37,432 bases of DNA from an uncultured Lachnospiraceae bacterium (GCA_910586715.1 CAJUJG010000033.1:1-37432); one strand, 5' to 3'. Counted from the first letter of the stretch, positions 24,754 through 32,506 are shown. The notes: generated by a model not told the origin, from the sequence alone. Numbers and translations are program-made.

Positions 24754-25105
24754 TGCGTTTTTCTTTGTCCTCCAGTATCTCCTTAACCTTCCTAAGCTGC
24801 CCGAGCGTGTACTTCCTGCCGGACTGTGCCGCACTGAGGAACCACCGCCTTAGGTCCTTGCGTTCCATGTACATCCGCGCACGTTCCATGTCGGGGCATA
24901 AAAGTGTCCTGCTGCCGGACACGGTATGTTCCGTAAGACTGTATTCGTCGCCGGACGATTCGTATTTCCTGCCGTCCGGCACCGTGACGTATTTCCTGCC
25001 AACGCTGGAAACGGTGGTATCATGTGTCTCCGGTTCCGCATTGTAACCGCGGTGCATATTGAGGACGCAGACACTCTGCCCCTTCCTGAAATCCTTTATG
25101 TTCAT
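24740..25105 (-). CDS. Hypothetical phage protein with N-terminal beta-barrel-like domain
   Basis: A 121-aa protein. MNIKDFRKGQSVCVLN then TTVSSVGRKYVTVPDGRKYE suggest a small beta barrel; the C-terminus DLRRWFLSAAQSGRKYTLGQ is helical. Such genes are common in the early operons of Clostridia phages. No function known. Confidence 0.65.
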   Translation of the reverse strand: MNIKDFRKGQSVCVLNMHRGYNAEPETHDTTVSSVGRKYVTVPDGRKYESSGDEYSLTEHTVSGSRTLLCPDMERARMYMERKDLRRWFLSAAQSGRKYTLGQLRKVKEILEDKEKRNDGE

Positions 25106-25166
25106 TTTTCACTTGTCCCCCCTTCCTTCGTCTTTTGCTTTGTCCTGTTTCTGCCGTATTTCATTG

Positions 25167-25541
25167 TCAGAGCCAAAGCATCCCCGCCAATATCGCCGTC
25201 TTTTTTTCTTTTTCTAATTTCTTCCTGCATTTTTCCACTGCCGCATCATAATCATATTCTATCTGCCGCGAAAGCCTGTCCGCCATGTCCATGAATCTGC
25301 CGCGGTAATAGGCTTCCCACTGGATGTCGTCCCTTTCTCTATCCAAATTCCGCACGTAATCACGTATCATGCAGATGATCAGGACAATGTCACCGTAGGA
25401 ACAGCTGACAACGTAATCGCACATCAGTTTCAGGTTTATGGCTTTTTCAATCATTACCTGCTTTTTTTCTTCCCTGGACATTTCCTTTTCCACTTCCCGG
25501 AAAAGCTCCCATACCTGCAATTCCTTATTCTCATCCGCCAT
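25167..25541 (-). CDS. Hypothetical phage helical protein
   Basis: A 124-aa mostly helical protein (WELFREVEKEMSREEKKQVM, MCDYVVSCSYGDIVLIICMI, then a Lys-rich C-terminus). ATG at 25541 with GGAGT upstream. It follows a 24-residue hydrophobic microprotein gene. Not recognised. Confidence 0.6.
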   Translation of the reverse strand: MADENKELQVWELFREVEKEMSREEKKQVMIEKAINLKLMCDYVVSCSYGDIVLIICMIRDYVRNLDRERDDIQWEAYYRGRFMDMADRLSRQIEYDYDAAVEKCRKKLEKEKKTAILAGMLWL

Positions 25542-25544
25542 AAC

Positions 25545-25619
25545 TTACTCCATTCCTGCCGAAGCTGCAATTGATGCCAGTAATATTGCCGCCGTCCAAA
25601 AAACCTGCCATTCAGTCAT
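25545..25619 (-). CDS. 24-residue transmembrane-like microprotein
   Basis: ATG at 25619 with AAAGGAGAGGGAAG directly upstream (a strong ribosome site) gives MTEWQVFWTAAILLASIAAS then AGME. One hydrophobic helix fills the protein. Its start overlaps the upstream stop and its stop is next to the following gene's ribosome site, so it is fully embedded in the operon. Function unknown. Confidence 0.5.
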   Translation of the reverse strand: MTEWQVFWTAAILLASIAASAGME

Positions 25620-25872
25620 CTTCCCTCTCCTTTCCTTTTCCGTACCCGTCAAATCCGGATAACAGCATTGTCATTGCGTCTATTGCGGTATCGAAATGTT
25701 TTTTAATCTGTGCGCTGTCAACTGCTGCCTGATGCTTATTATTCCCGTTGCTTTTAATAACTATCGCCTGCAGGATGGGCTTCAGCTGGCTAAGCCCGCT
25801 TATGCTTTCCTCCAGGTCTTCTTTGCTTACGGCGATTTTTATATATCCTCCGCCAATTCTTTCAATTCCCAT
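25612..25872 (-). CDS. Hypothetical phage protein
   Basis: An 86-aa protein, MGIERIGGGYIKIAVSKEDL then a helical stretch AQIKKHFDTAIDAMTMLLSG and an acidic tail. The ribosome site is weak. No family recognised; early operon context only. Confidence 0.55.
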   Translation of the reverse strand: MGIERIGGGYIKIAVSKEDLEESISGLSQLKPILQAIVIKSNGNNKHQAAVDSAQIKKHFDTAIDAMTMLLSGFDGYGKGKEREDD

Positions 25873-25937
25873 TTCCCGTCACGCCCCCATATAATTCTCA
25901 CGGTCCGCCTGTTCTGCCATCTGCGGTTTCCGTCCTG

Positions 25938-27059
25938 CTAACATTCGATAAATTCAGACAGTTCCATCTGTCCATCCATAATCGTTTTCCTTTTAATTTC
26001 CTCTTCCATTCTTGCACTTTTGTAATCATTGTACTTTTTCCGGTATTCATAACTTTTTCCGAATATGTTCCATGCCGCTTTCACGACGTTCGGTTCGTAC
26101 GGGCGTATCAGCTCCAAGTCGTAGACTGCCTTATATGAGATTGGGCATCCGCAGCACCCTGTCCTCGTAAGCCCGTAGACCTCATATGCGTCGGAGTATC
26201 TGATGTCAAACCGTTCCTTATACCATGCCTTATCCCTGTCCGTAACATAGTAAAGCGGTCTGAACCTGTACTGCCTGCTGCCCATTTCGGTAAAGCACAG
26301 CGCCGTGTTGTCCTTTCGGGGTACGGACCTCATCCCGCCCTCGTCCCTCCGTTCCCCTGTAATAATCATTTCATAGTTTTTTTGGATACCGTGCGCCACC
26401 TGTTTTTTACAGTAATCACAGCACTTTGCACTGATCTGAAAATCCGGCGGATACTCGCCAATAAAATCACGCATATATTTTGACGAGTTAATCACCAGCT
26501 GAATATTCGGGCGCGGCTCCCCCGCAGAATTGCAACAGCACAGGAAATTGATTATAGCTTCACATTTTGGAAATCTCTCGCCCAGCTCCCGCCTTTTTGC
26601 CATCTTATCCTCTGCCAATGCATATTCATCAGCTATTGACAGGGGTATTCCTTTTTTCTGCCATCCTTCAAGTCCCGCGGACATTATCTTTGACACGAAT
26701 GGAATGCCATGTTCCCTGACTGCCTGTACAATACCAACCTTCGGTCTGACTTCCTCGATTTCCACCCCGTACCTCTCTGCGGTAGCTTTTACATGGTCTT
26801 TTGTGGCTTTCATCTCCAAACCTGTATTGAAAAACACATATTTTACCGGAGGCAGTGACGGGGCAATCTTCCGTGCCGTTTCAATCAGGTCAATCATTAT
26901 ATCACTGTCCGCGCCGCCGGAATATGAACAGATTGCCTTTGGATGCTCTCTTAGGTGTGTCATTATAATTCCTAATATTGCCTGGAATTTTTCCGGCGCA
27001 TCCAAATCCGCATAATCCGGTCTGTCTGTATATACCCTGCTTCTGTATTCTTCTGACAT
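25938..27059 (-). CDS. Phage PAPS reductase / DndC-like ATP pyrophosphatase
   Basis: A 373-aa protein with a PP-loop SYSGGADSDIMIDLIETA near residue 45 and KYVFFNTGLEMKATKDHVKA. Further Cys motifs are CNSAGEPRPN preceded by CCC, AKCCDYCKKQ, and GCCGCPIS, which may hold a metal or Fe-S cluster. Family members activate a substrate with ATP. In phages they are linked to sulfur metabolism or DNA modification, but the substrate cannot be told. It lies two genes from a methyltransferase-like gene. Confidence 0.82.
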   Translation of the reverse strand: MSEEYRSRVYTDRPDYADLDAPEKFQAILGIIMTHLREHPKAICSYSGGADSDIMIDLIETARKIAPSLPPVKYVFFNTGLEMKATKDHVKATAERYGVEIEEVRPKVGIVQAVREHGIPFVSKIMSAGLEGWQKKGIPLSIADEYALAEDKMAKRRELGERFPKCEAIINFLCCCNSAGEPRPNIQLVINSSKYMRDFIGEYPPDFQISAKCCDYCKKQVAHGIQKNYEMIITGERRDEGGMRSVPRKDNTALCFTEMGSRQYRFRPLYYVTDRDKAWYKERFDIRYSDAYEVYGLTRTGCCGCPISYKAVYDLELIRPYEPNVVKAAWNIFGKSYEYRKKYNDYKSARMEEEIKRKTIMDGQMELSEFIEC

Positions 27060-27143
27060 GTTTATATCTTTATCCTCCTACTACAATGTATTTTTAGTTA
27101 ATACCCTTTCAATAAGGAATTATCCATCTTGTTGCTTAAGCTG

Positions 27144-27251
27144 TTAGAATGAGTAAGGCTCTTGAACGTGCCTGACTGTTCGAACAGGCAGGGTGCCGTC
27201 ATACGTCCTGTCCGTGTCCTTCCCGCAGAAATCGCATACTGCATGTATCAT
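27144..27251 (-). CDS. Short zinc-knuckle-like protein, probably truncated by a duplication
   Basis: ATG at 27251 (GGAGG upstream) gives MIHAVCDFCGKDTDRTYDGT and 15 more residues. The start resembles small phage proteins with VCDFCGKD. Its second half lies within a 48-bp copy of the methyltransferase-like gene's 5' end, read in another frame, so the original 3' end seems to have been replaced. In the copied frame, ATG at 27202 gives a 34-residue stub starting MTAPCLFEQSGTFK. Confidence 0.45.
   Translation of the reverse strand: MIHAVCDFCGKDTDRTYDGTLPVRTVRHVQEPYSF
27160..27207 (-). repeat. 48-bp direct repeat, copy 1 (second copy 27901-27948)
   Basis: 45 of 48 positions are the same in 27160-27207 and 27901-27948. 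Copy 2 is the natural 5' coding end of the methyltransferase-like gene. The copies flank that gene (741 bp apart) and could recombine to delete it. Confidence 0.8.
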
Positions 27252-27271
27252 ATCCTCATTCCTCCCTGTTG

Positions 27272-27943
27272 TTATATCAGGTACTGTCTTATGAACCTGT
27301 TTGCATATTGCGGATGTATCATTGAGCGCTTTGTTTTTCTGTTTACGCCGTTTATCTTATCAATTGAAATCTTCTCAACATATTCAATGGGCTCAAGAAC
27401 GAAATTTGATTTGGGTTCGCAGTTTATGAAAAAATACTGTGTCGGCTTTTTCATTGAGTCCCCGTTCCGGGTTCTGTCCATGTCAATCATTTTGGGTTTT
27501 ATGCACCAATACCTCTTTAAATAGTGCTGTCCTGAATATGGGTTTTCAATTATCATGCGCAGTTCTTTTCTTAAACACACAATGACCATTTTTGATATTA
27601 AACAGTACAATTCCGTAAGTTCCTCCTGCAGCTTAATTGAGTATTCCAGTTTTTGCTCGTCAGTCTGATTTTTCTGTGCGAAACCTTGACCCCGAAAATG
27701 CAGTGTAATCTGATCTTCAAACCTTACACAGGGAAAAAATGCCAATATTAAATCATCTTTTGTTATCCTGTCAAAAATGCTTTTTTCCCCCTGGTACGCC
27801 GTCTCTATTTCGGCAAACAGGTCTGTTATGTAATCCGTCTCGCCAAAATCATTCAGTATGTCGTAATCGTATGCCCTATACCCCAGTTTCTTAAATTCAT
27901 TCTTGAACGTGCCTGACTGTTCGAACAGACAGTGTGCCGTCAT
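27272..27943 (-). CDS. Methyltransferase-like phage protein (divergent C5-cytosine type)
   Basis: A 223-aa protein starting MTAHCLFEQSGTFKNEFKKL, then GYRAYDYDILNDFGETDYI. The FEQSGTFKNEFKKLG segment resembles the FxGxGxF SAM-binding loop, and LAFFPCVRFEDQI resembles the catalytic PC motif of C5 DNA methyltransferases with F for the first P. Length is short and no target-recognition domain is obvious. ATG at 27943 has GGGGAAG upstream. Activity uncertain: it may be a methylase, a modification enzyme or an inactive relative. Confidence 0.6.
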   Translation of the reverse strand: MTAHCLFEQSGTFKNEFKKLGYRAYDYDILNDFGETDYITDLFAEIETAYQGEKSIFDRITKDDLILAFFPCVRFEDQITLHFRGQGFAQKNQTDEQKLEYSIKLQEELTELYCLISKMVIVCLRKELRMIIENPYSGQHYLKRYWCIKPKMIDMDRTRNGDSMKKPTQYFFINCEPKSNFVLEPIEYVEKISIDKINGVNRKTKRSMIHPQYANRFIRQYLI

Positions 27944-28029
27944 ATGTCTTCCCCTTTCCCTCCGGACCACATCGCGGATCCGGAGGCTTTACCATGTTTT
28001 TTGCTGTTTTTGTGATATATAAATCCTTT

Positions 28030-28500
28030 TCAGGCAAAAGGGTCAGATGACCGCATATATGCAATGCCGTATTCGTCACGGGAAATATCCGTCCCTTCCA
28101 GCTCGTCGCAGTAAAGAAGGCTTTCCTTTGGAAGGTTTATGTATTTTTCTATCAATCTCTCTGCTGCCTCCGCATCATAGCATACTGCCGTGCAGTATCC
28201 TGCGTCGCACATGTCGCACAGGAACCGCAATTGGTCCTCTGTCGGGCGGTTCTTCCCATACTTCAGTTCAATGTATAATCCGTGGTACCTGCCATGCGGG
28301 AACGGAAGGTGGAGATCGGATATTCCCGGTTTCACGCCCATATTTTTCAGTTTTATTGCTTCCTGACTGTTCCGCGTGCCTCCGTTTGGTATATGGTGCA
28401 GCCATTTTAATTCCGGATACCTGCATTCTGCCCCTGCTGCCCAGCGCATTACCTTTATCTGCTCCGTGTCCTCGCCGCGTTTCATGTTTCTTAGATTCAT
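28030..28500 (-). CDS. VRR-NUC domain nuclease
   Basis: The 156-aa protein shows the VRR-NUC core: LKWLHHIPNGGTRNSQEAIK, LKNMGVKPGISDLHLPFPHG and YHGLYIELKYGKNRPTEDQL. The Asp in GISDL and the ELK pair are the catalytic metal ligands. These small nucleases act as Holliday junction or structure-specific nucleases in phage replication and recombination. GAGG precedes ATG. Confidence 0.88.
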   Translation of the reverse strand: MNLRNMKRGEDTEQIKVMRWAAGAECRYPELKWLHHIPNGGTRNSQEAIKLKNMGVKPGISDLHLPFPHGRYHGLYIELKYGKNRPTEDQLRFLCDMCDAGYCTAVCYDAEAAERLIEKYINLPKESLLYCDELEGTDISRDEYGIAYMRSSDPFA

Positions 28501-28501
28501 G

Positions 28502-28771
28502 TTATCTGCCTCTCTTTCTGAATGTCCTTGGGCGCGGTACTGTTTTTAACGCCTCAAGCTCCGGTTTCTGTTTGATTGCTCCATTCATTATAAGGTCGCC
28601 CATGGACAGTCCCCGCCTGCTGCCCTGCGCATCCTTTACAATGCACATGTGCGGGTACTTTTCGGCTACCGTGTACTGTTTTATTGTGGCTCTGACTTTG
28701 TTTGTCGCAAGGTTCGTCTCGCGTTCCCTTATTTTTATTTTGTGCCCAATGGGCAGCTCTTTATATGTCAT
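28502..28771 (-). CDS. Hypothetical phage protein
   Basis: An 89-aa basic protein, MTYKELPIGHKIKIRERETN, with VAEKYPHMCIVKDAQGSRRG. It directly precedes the nuclease. Basic charge suggests nucleic acid contact, but I recognise no family. Confidence 0.6.
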   Translation of the reverse strand: MTYKELPIGHKIKIRERETNLATNKVRATIKQYTVAEKYPHMCIVKDAQGSRRGLSMGDLIMNGAIKQKPELEALKTVPRPRTFRKRGR

Positions 28772-28809
28772 GTCCCTGCTCCTTTCCCGGAACTGCTGCC
28801 TTTCCTGAT

Positions 28810-29502
28810 TCAGGGTTCGGGCTTTTCGCAGCGTTCAAATTCAATTACCCACACCCACGGGTTGGCTTCCCAGCCATATATGTCCATATCTGATTTTTTA
28901 ATGACAGAATCCCATAAATCTGCAAATTTTAATATGTACGCCCTCTCTTTAGTGTCATATTGTTTCGGAAGCCGTATCCCTTCTTTAATACTTTCGCTCG
29001 CCGTCATCTCCTGTAACCGTTCCGCCCTCACGTCTGTTGCCTTTAGCCAAATGCGGGCAGCTTCTTTTGGCATATGGATACTCGGGTGCCACTTTTGACC
29101 ATGCCATTTATAGGCAAACTGGTCATAATCATGCCTGTCTGCCAAGTCTGTGTTGCCGTTTGCAAATTGCAGCCTTATATCTTTCCCTCCGGCTTTGTAC
29201 ATTATGTCTACTGTCGCTTCATATCGGTGTGCTCGCCAGCATTTCCATGTTTCCCGCACATACAGGATGTCCCCCAAATGACAGGGTGGGCTTATATTAA
29301 AAGTGTAATGTGGTTCCTCAAGGAAACTTATCTTTTTTGCAAAAAGAGTATTTTTACAGACTTTTATATTGTCAGCCTGAGGAACCTCTCCTGTAAAATT
29401 ATTTTCCGGAAATTTAATCAGGCGCCTTGTCGCTGTTTTCCTCTCATCCAGTATCGCTTTCACCATTTCTGTATTAAATAATATTGGTAATACTCTGCTC
29501 AT
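28810..29502 (-). CDS. ASCH-domain protein
   Basis: A 230-aa protein starting MSRVLPILFNTEMVKAILDE, RKTATRRLIKFP, with PPCHLGDILYVRETWKC and, near the C-terminus, DLWDSVIK and NPWVWVIEFER. These are the KTxTRR and GDxLxVRETW signatures of phage ASCH proteins (PUA-like fold), thought to bind RNA or modified bases. Start overlaps the upstream stop (ATGA). Role in the phage is not established. Confidence 0.85.
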   Translation of the reverse strand: MSRVLPILFNTEMVKAILDERKTATRRLIKFPENNFTGEVPQADNIKVCKNTLFAKKISFLEEPHYTFNISPPCHLGDILYVRETWKCWRAHRYEATVDIMYKAGGKDIRLQFANGNTDLADRHDYDQFAYKWHGQKWHPSIHMPKEAARIWLKATDVRAERLQEMTASESIKEGIRLPKQYDTKERAYILKFADLWDSVIKKSDMDIYGWEANPWVWVIEFERCEKPEP

Positions 29503-29969
29503 ATTTCTCCTATCTCCTGCTGCCTGTATTCCGTTCCCCGGTTTTTAATGTTTTGAATGTCGGTCTTCAGCTCCGTCTTATATTCGTGGTCCCCTTTGGT
29601 AAAGACCGGCTCATGCCCGTTCAGCAGCCTCATCACTTCCCGCCATTCCTCACGGTTCTTAACCGGTTCGCCGCGCAGTGTCTTCCACCCGCTGGCAAAC
29701 CATCCGTATACACTGCCGTCACATATGTGACCGCTTACATAGTCGCAGTCCATGTATATCTTTATCTCGCAGGGCTTCGTAAGTATCCGCAGTGAAGCTG
29801 CAAGGGCGGACAGCATTATCCCGTAGCCCGTGGTATTTTCCGTCCCGTGCGTTTTCCTTATGACGGCTTTGTTATGCCTTGTCGTGAACTCGACTATGGC
29901 GGAAAACGTCCTATACCGCTTCCTTTTGTCCTGTCCGTCCGTCTCTATGTAAATATTGACCTTGAACAT
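29499..29969 (-). CDS. RNase H-like protein
   Basis: The 156-aa protein starts MFKVNIYIETDGQDKRKRYR. ENTTGYGIMLSALAASLRIL, IKIYMDCDYVSGHIC and ASGWKTLRGEPVKNREEWRE match the RNase HI fold, with the usual TDSxYV motif replaced by MDCDYV. The first catalytic Asp may be D11 in ETDG. GGAGG precedes ATG at 29969. Possible role: primer or R-loop removal during phage replication. Confidence 0.75.
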   Translation of the reverse strand: MFKVNIYIETDGQDKRKRYRTFSAIVEFTTRHNKAVIRKTHGTENTTGYGIMLSALAASLRILTKPCEIKIYMDCDYVSGHICDGSVYGWFASGWKTLRGEPVKNREEWREVMRLLNGHEPVFTKGDHEYKTELKTDIQNIKNRGTEYRQQEIGEI

Positions 29970-30047
29970 GTCAGCCTCCTTTCCTAAAATCCTTCTCCTC
30001 TTTGTGAAACACAAAGCGCGCGGCACTTATCCACATATGTGTATAAC

Positions 30048-30869
30048 TCATGTGACGCCTCCGGTAACGCCTCCGCATGAAACATCTTCCCACCTGTTCC
30101 TTATTCGTATCTCGGTATAGTAAAAATAGGTCATTCCGGTATATGGGTTTACGCCAGTCCGGATACTGTTCTTGTCAATATAATAGCCTTCCCTCGGTTT
30201 CGGTCCCTCCTCGATCAGGCGGCGCATTGTCCAGTGGGTGTAGCGTTTCCTTTTCCGGACATCTTCGGGACGTATCAGGTTTTTGCTTGTCGAATAGCTC
30301 AGGCACCGTTTCCTGTCCTCTTCCGGAAGGAAGCTTAACTGTCCTTCCGTCTCGTCATCGCCTTTTTTGCAGAGGTATGCCGCAAGCTGTTCGTATCCGC
30401 CTTCTTCCCGGAGCGTTTGAAAGTTTATGCCCGCCCTGCCCCACAGCTCCTTCATGGTAAGGTCGACATTTTTTATTGTCCTTGGACGGTTTATTACGAA
30501 GTGGACATGTATGCCCCCGTACCTGCCTATCTCAATGCGGCGGATCCATTTGAGCTTCTCCCCTGCCTTCCGGTAGATGCTGCGCAGCCTGTCCGTCCAT
30601 TTTTTTACGTCCGCAAGAACTTCCTTCGTGTACTTCCTTGTGCCACGCTTGTATTTTAGCGTCAGCCAAAAATCCCACGGGTGAAAATTGAGGAAAATCT
30701 CCCGCCTTACCCTCTTAATCCTGTTCGCGTGGTTCTGCTGCTTTATCTGTTCGGGTGTCGCCTTTTTCTTCGGCGCCCTTTTCTCTCCTTTGGCTCCGAA
30801 TTTCCCCATAAACTTATGTTCATATTCAACCACATCACCCATGTCGTAGGTGTCCACTCCATATGCCAT
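30048..30869 (-). CDS. HUH-type replication protein (rolling-circle Rep-like)
   Basis: The 273-aa protein has WLTLKYKRG (motif 1), IGRYGGIHVHFVINRP (the HUH metal site HVH) and YEQLAAYLCKK, whose Tyr is the expected DNA-nicking residue. This order is that of HUH Rep endonucleases. They cut one strand at an origin and stay covalently bound. It is the second gene of the early operon. A single-strand nicking initiator would give this phage a replication mode different from the helicase/primase type. Confidence 0.75.
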   Translation of the reverse strand: MAYGVDTYDMGDVVEYEHKFMGKFGAKGEKRAPKKKATPEQIKQQNHANRIKRVRREIFLNFHPWDFWLTLKYKRGTRKYTKEVLADVKKWTDRLRSIYRKAGEKLKWIRRIEIGRYGGIHVHFVINRPRTIKNVDLTMKELWGRAGINFQTLREEGGYEQLAAYLCKKGDDETEGQLSFLPEEDRKRCLSYSTSKNLIRPEDVRKRKRYTHWTMRRLIEEGPKPREGYYIDKNSIRTGVNPYTGMTYFYYTEIRIRNRWEDVSCGGVTGGVT

Positions 30870-30938
30870 GTTTTTACTCCCGTGTACCTAACTTTAATAT
30901 ACTAATACTGTTGCCAAGAAGGCTTTCATCCCTCTGTT

Positions 30939-31169
30939 TTAAAGGCTTTCAACCACCCCGCGCATCTTTATTGCTTCCTCGATAAGATCTCCGACTTCCC
31001 TGACAGTTGTATTAATATTTTCCAACACTCCTGCCATTGCAAATCCTATTTGGTCAGCCCGCAAAATCTGATAATCCAAAGAAGCTGAGATTGCATTTGT
31101 TGTTTCATAAATTGTGCTTAGCCTGTTCTGTATCTGCTCAAGTCTGTCCTGCATTTCTGTAACTTTCAT
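30939..31169 (-). CDS. Hypothetical early phage protein, helical
   Basis: A 76-aa protein, MKVTEMQDRLEQIQNRLSTI then NTTVREVGDLIEEAIKMRG. Predicted coiled coil. GGGAGG precedes ATG. It is the first gene after the repressor-controlled promoter at 31217-31245, so it is likely the first early lytic product. Function unknown. Confidence 0.6.
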   Translation of the reverse strand: MKVTEMQDRLEQIQNRLSTIYETTNAISASLDYQILRADQIGFAMAGVLENINTTVREVGDLIEEAIKMRGVVESL

Positions 31170-31186
31170 ATGTACCTCCCTGTTTT

Positions 31187-31245
31187 ACGCCATATTATGG
31201 CGTATTAATTAATTTGATTATATGCCATAATATGGCATAAGTCAA
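31187..31245. promoter_or_regulatory. Early promoter with two repressor operators
   Basis: Minus-strand promoter: TTGACT (complement of 31240-31245), exactly 17 nt, TATAAT (complement of 31217-31222). One palindrome, TATGCCAT-AAT-ATGGCATA (31221-31239), fills the spacer. A second, ACGCCAT-ATT-ATGGCGT (31187-31203), lies at the transcription start. Both share GCCAT/ATGGC. They should bind the XRE repressor encoded just to the right, blocking the early operon in the lysogen. Confidence 0.85.
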
Positions 31246-31267
31246 TATTAACTTTTAGGAGGTTCTT

Positions 31268-31543
31268 ATGTTTAAAGACAGACTACGTGCCACTAGAATA
31301 TCTCGCGGCTTTACTGTGCAGGCAATAGCTGATCAGCTCCATATGGGATTACGTAACTATCAAAAATACGAAAGCGGTGATGCCCGTCCAACCTTTGAAG
31401 GTTTAATTGCGCTATCCGATATATTCAATGTTCCTGTTGATTTTCTTTTGGAACGTGACGATTATCTGTCGTCTCTCGGAGTATCCGTTGATGTATCCCT
31501 AGAATGTCCTCCAAGGCGTCCCAAATCTCAAAAGAACCCGTAG
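31268..31543 (+). CDS. XRE-family repressor, replication-operon switch
   Basis: A 91-aa protein starting MFKDRLRATRISRGFTVQAI; ADQLHMGLRNYQKYESGD is the helix-turn-helix with the usual recognition helix and Glu-Ser-Gly turn. PTFEGLIALSDIFNVPVDFL is the standard end. The last ~25 residues (LSSLGVSVDVSLEC and a Pro/Arg/Lys tail) are encoded opposite the converging gene. AGGAGG precedes ATG. It faces the palindromic operators at 31187-31239 and is probably their repressor. Confidence 0.88.
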   Translation: MFKDRLRATRISRGFTVQAIADQLHMGLRNYQKYESGDARPTFEGLIALSDIFNVPVDFLLERDDYLSSLGVSVDVSLECPPRRPKSQKNP

Positions 31544-31925
31544 TGTCTCCAGCTTCTATTTTCTGATAGTGCCTAAGACCTACTCTCAATTGGTCTGCCA
31601 CCTGCTGCTGTGTCAGACCTTTTTCTTTTCTTGCTTTCCTTAATGTTTCTCTCATAAAGATTTCTTCTTTCTGCTTTTCCCACCTTAACTGCTCTGCCGC
31701 CATTCTGTAGCAGTCCCTGGAGTTCTCCGCCTTTACCCGGCATATGGTCTTTATTTCCCCGTTGTTTGTATATTCCCATACTTCTATAAGGGCGCATTTC
31801 ATATCGGAATGCCCGTTCCACCTTAAGGCGCGCTTTCTTTTCAGGGAATTGTATATCAGGAAAAAACCCCTGACCGCTTTTTTGTATTCCAAATCCTTTT
31901 CCGTATCGGGTATCTGCTGCATCAT
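31425..31925 (-). CDS. Phage regulator with C-terminal XRE helix-turn-helix, paralogue of the repressor
   Basis: A 166-aa protein. The C-terminal part MRETLRKARKEKGLTQQQVA and DQLRVGLRHYQKIEAGDTTG is a helix-turn-helix close to that of the converging repressor (ADQLxxGLRxYQK shared). The N-terminal ~90 residues (FFLIYNSLKRKRALRWNGHS, WEYTNNGEIKTICRVKAENS) are of unknown type. GGAGG precedes ATG at 31925. Its 3' end overlaps the repressor's 3' end by 119 bp on opposite strands, so the genes could interfere transcriptionally. Confidence 0.75.
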   Translation of the reverse strand: MMQQIPDTEKDLEYKKAVRGFFLIYNSLKRKRALRWNGHSDMKCALIEVWEYTNNGEIKTICRVKAENSRDCYRMAAEQLRWEKQKEEIFMRETLRKARKEKGLTQQQVADQLRVGLRHYQKIEAGDTTGSFEIWDALEDILGIHQRILRETTDNRHVPKENQQEH

Positions 31926-31941
31926 CTTCCATTCCTCCGTA

Positions 31942-32367
31942 TTACTGTTTACGCTCCAGCACGGATTTCGCCTCGCGCGATACTTTTATTTTGTCATCCT
32001 GCGTAGCCGCAATTTTGCATTTCAAACCTTTGTTCAGGTTTATGGTCACGCTTTTGATATTGCCGTTATTGATTGCATCAATTCCATTTTTCATTAGATA
32101 CGTGACCTCCGCAGGCTGCGCAAAACCGCCTGCCCCTTCCCCGAACAGTTCGTCAATACTGTGCTTTGCCGCTCCTGCCCGCTGTATCCTTTCCCTGTAT
32201 GTTTTTGCGGCGTCACAGTTACAGGAACGTGTTGCCTCTTCCGTTATCTCCTCTTCCGTCATGTCCGCGCTGCCTTTTATGATCAACGTTTGGCAACAGT
32301 ACCGGCATACGCCTGTCATTTCTTTTTCTTCCTGTGTTTCTGTTATTTGCTTTGTTCCCCTTGCCAC
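31942..32367 (-). CDS. Hypothetical Cys-rich early phage protein
   Basis: A 141-aa protein with MTGVCRYCCQTLIIKGSADM, SCNCDAAKTYRERIQRAGAA and a C-terminal VTINLNKGLKCKIAATQ. The CxxCC and CxC motifs suggest zinc binding. Start taken as GTG at 32367 because AGGAGG is 7 nt upstream; no ATG in a better place. A frame back to 32463 has no ribosome site. Function unknown. Confidence 0.65.
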   Translation of the reverse strand: MARGTKQITETQEEKEMTGVCRYCCQTLIIKGSADMTEEEITEEATRSCNCDAAKTYRERIQRAGAAKHSIDELFGEGAGGFAQPAEVTYLMKNGIDAINNGNIKSVTINLNKGLKCKIAATQDDKIKVSREAKSVLERKQ

Positions 32368-32506
32368 TCTCCCACCTCCTTCCGTACTGTTATTCTTTCT
32401 TTTTTGTCTGTTTTCCCGTTGTTTTACACTTTCTTCTGAAAAAAAGGTAAAAAATAAAAACACTGTGCCTAAGTGCCATTAATTTTATACATTTTGATAA
32501 ATGCAT

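Noticed and set aside
28047..28808. 253-residue open frame on the plus strand
   Set aside because: Antisense of the VRR-NUC and 89-aa genes, Cys/Leu/Pro-rich, no ribosome site.
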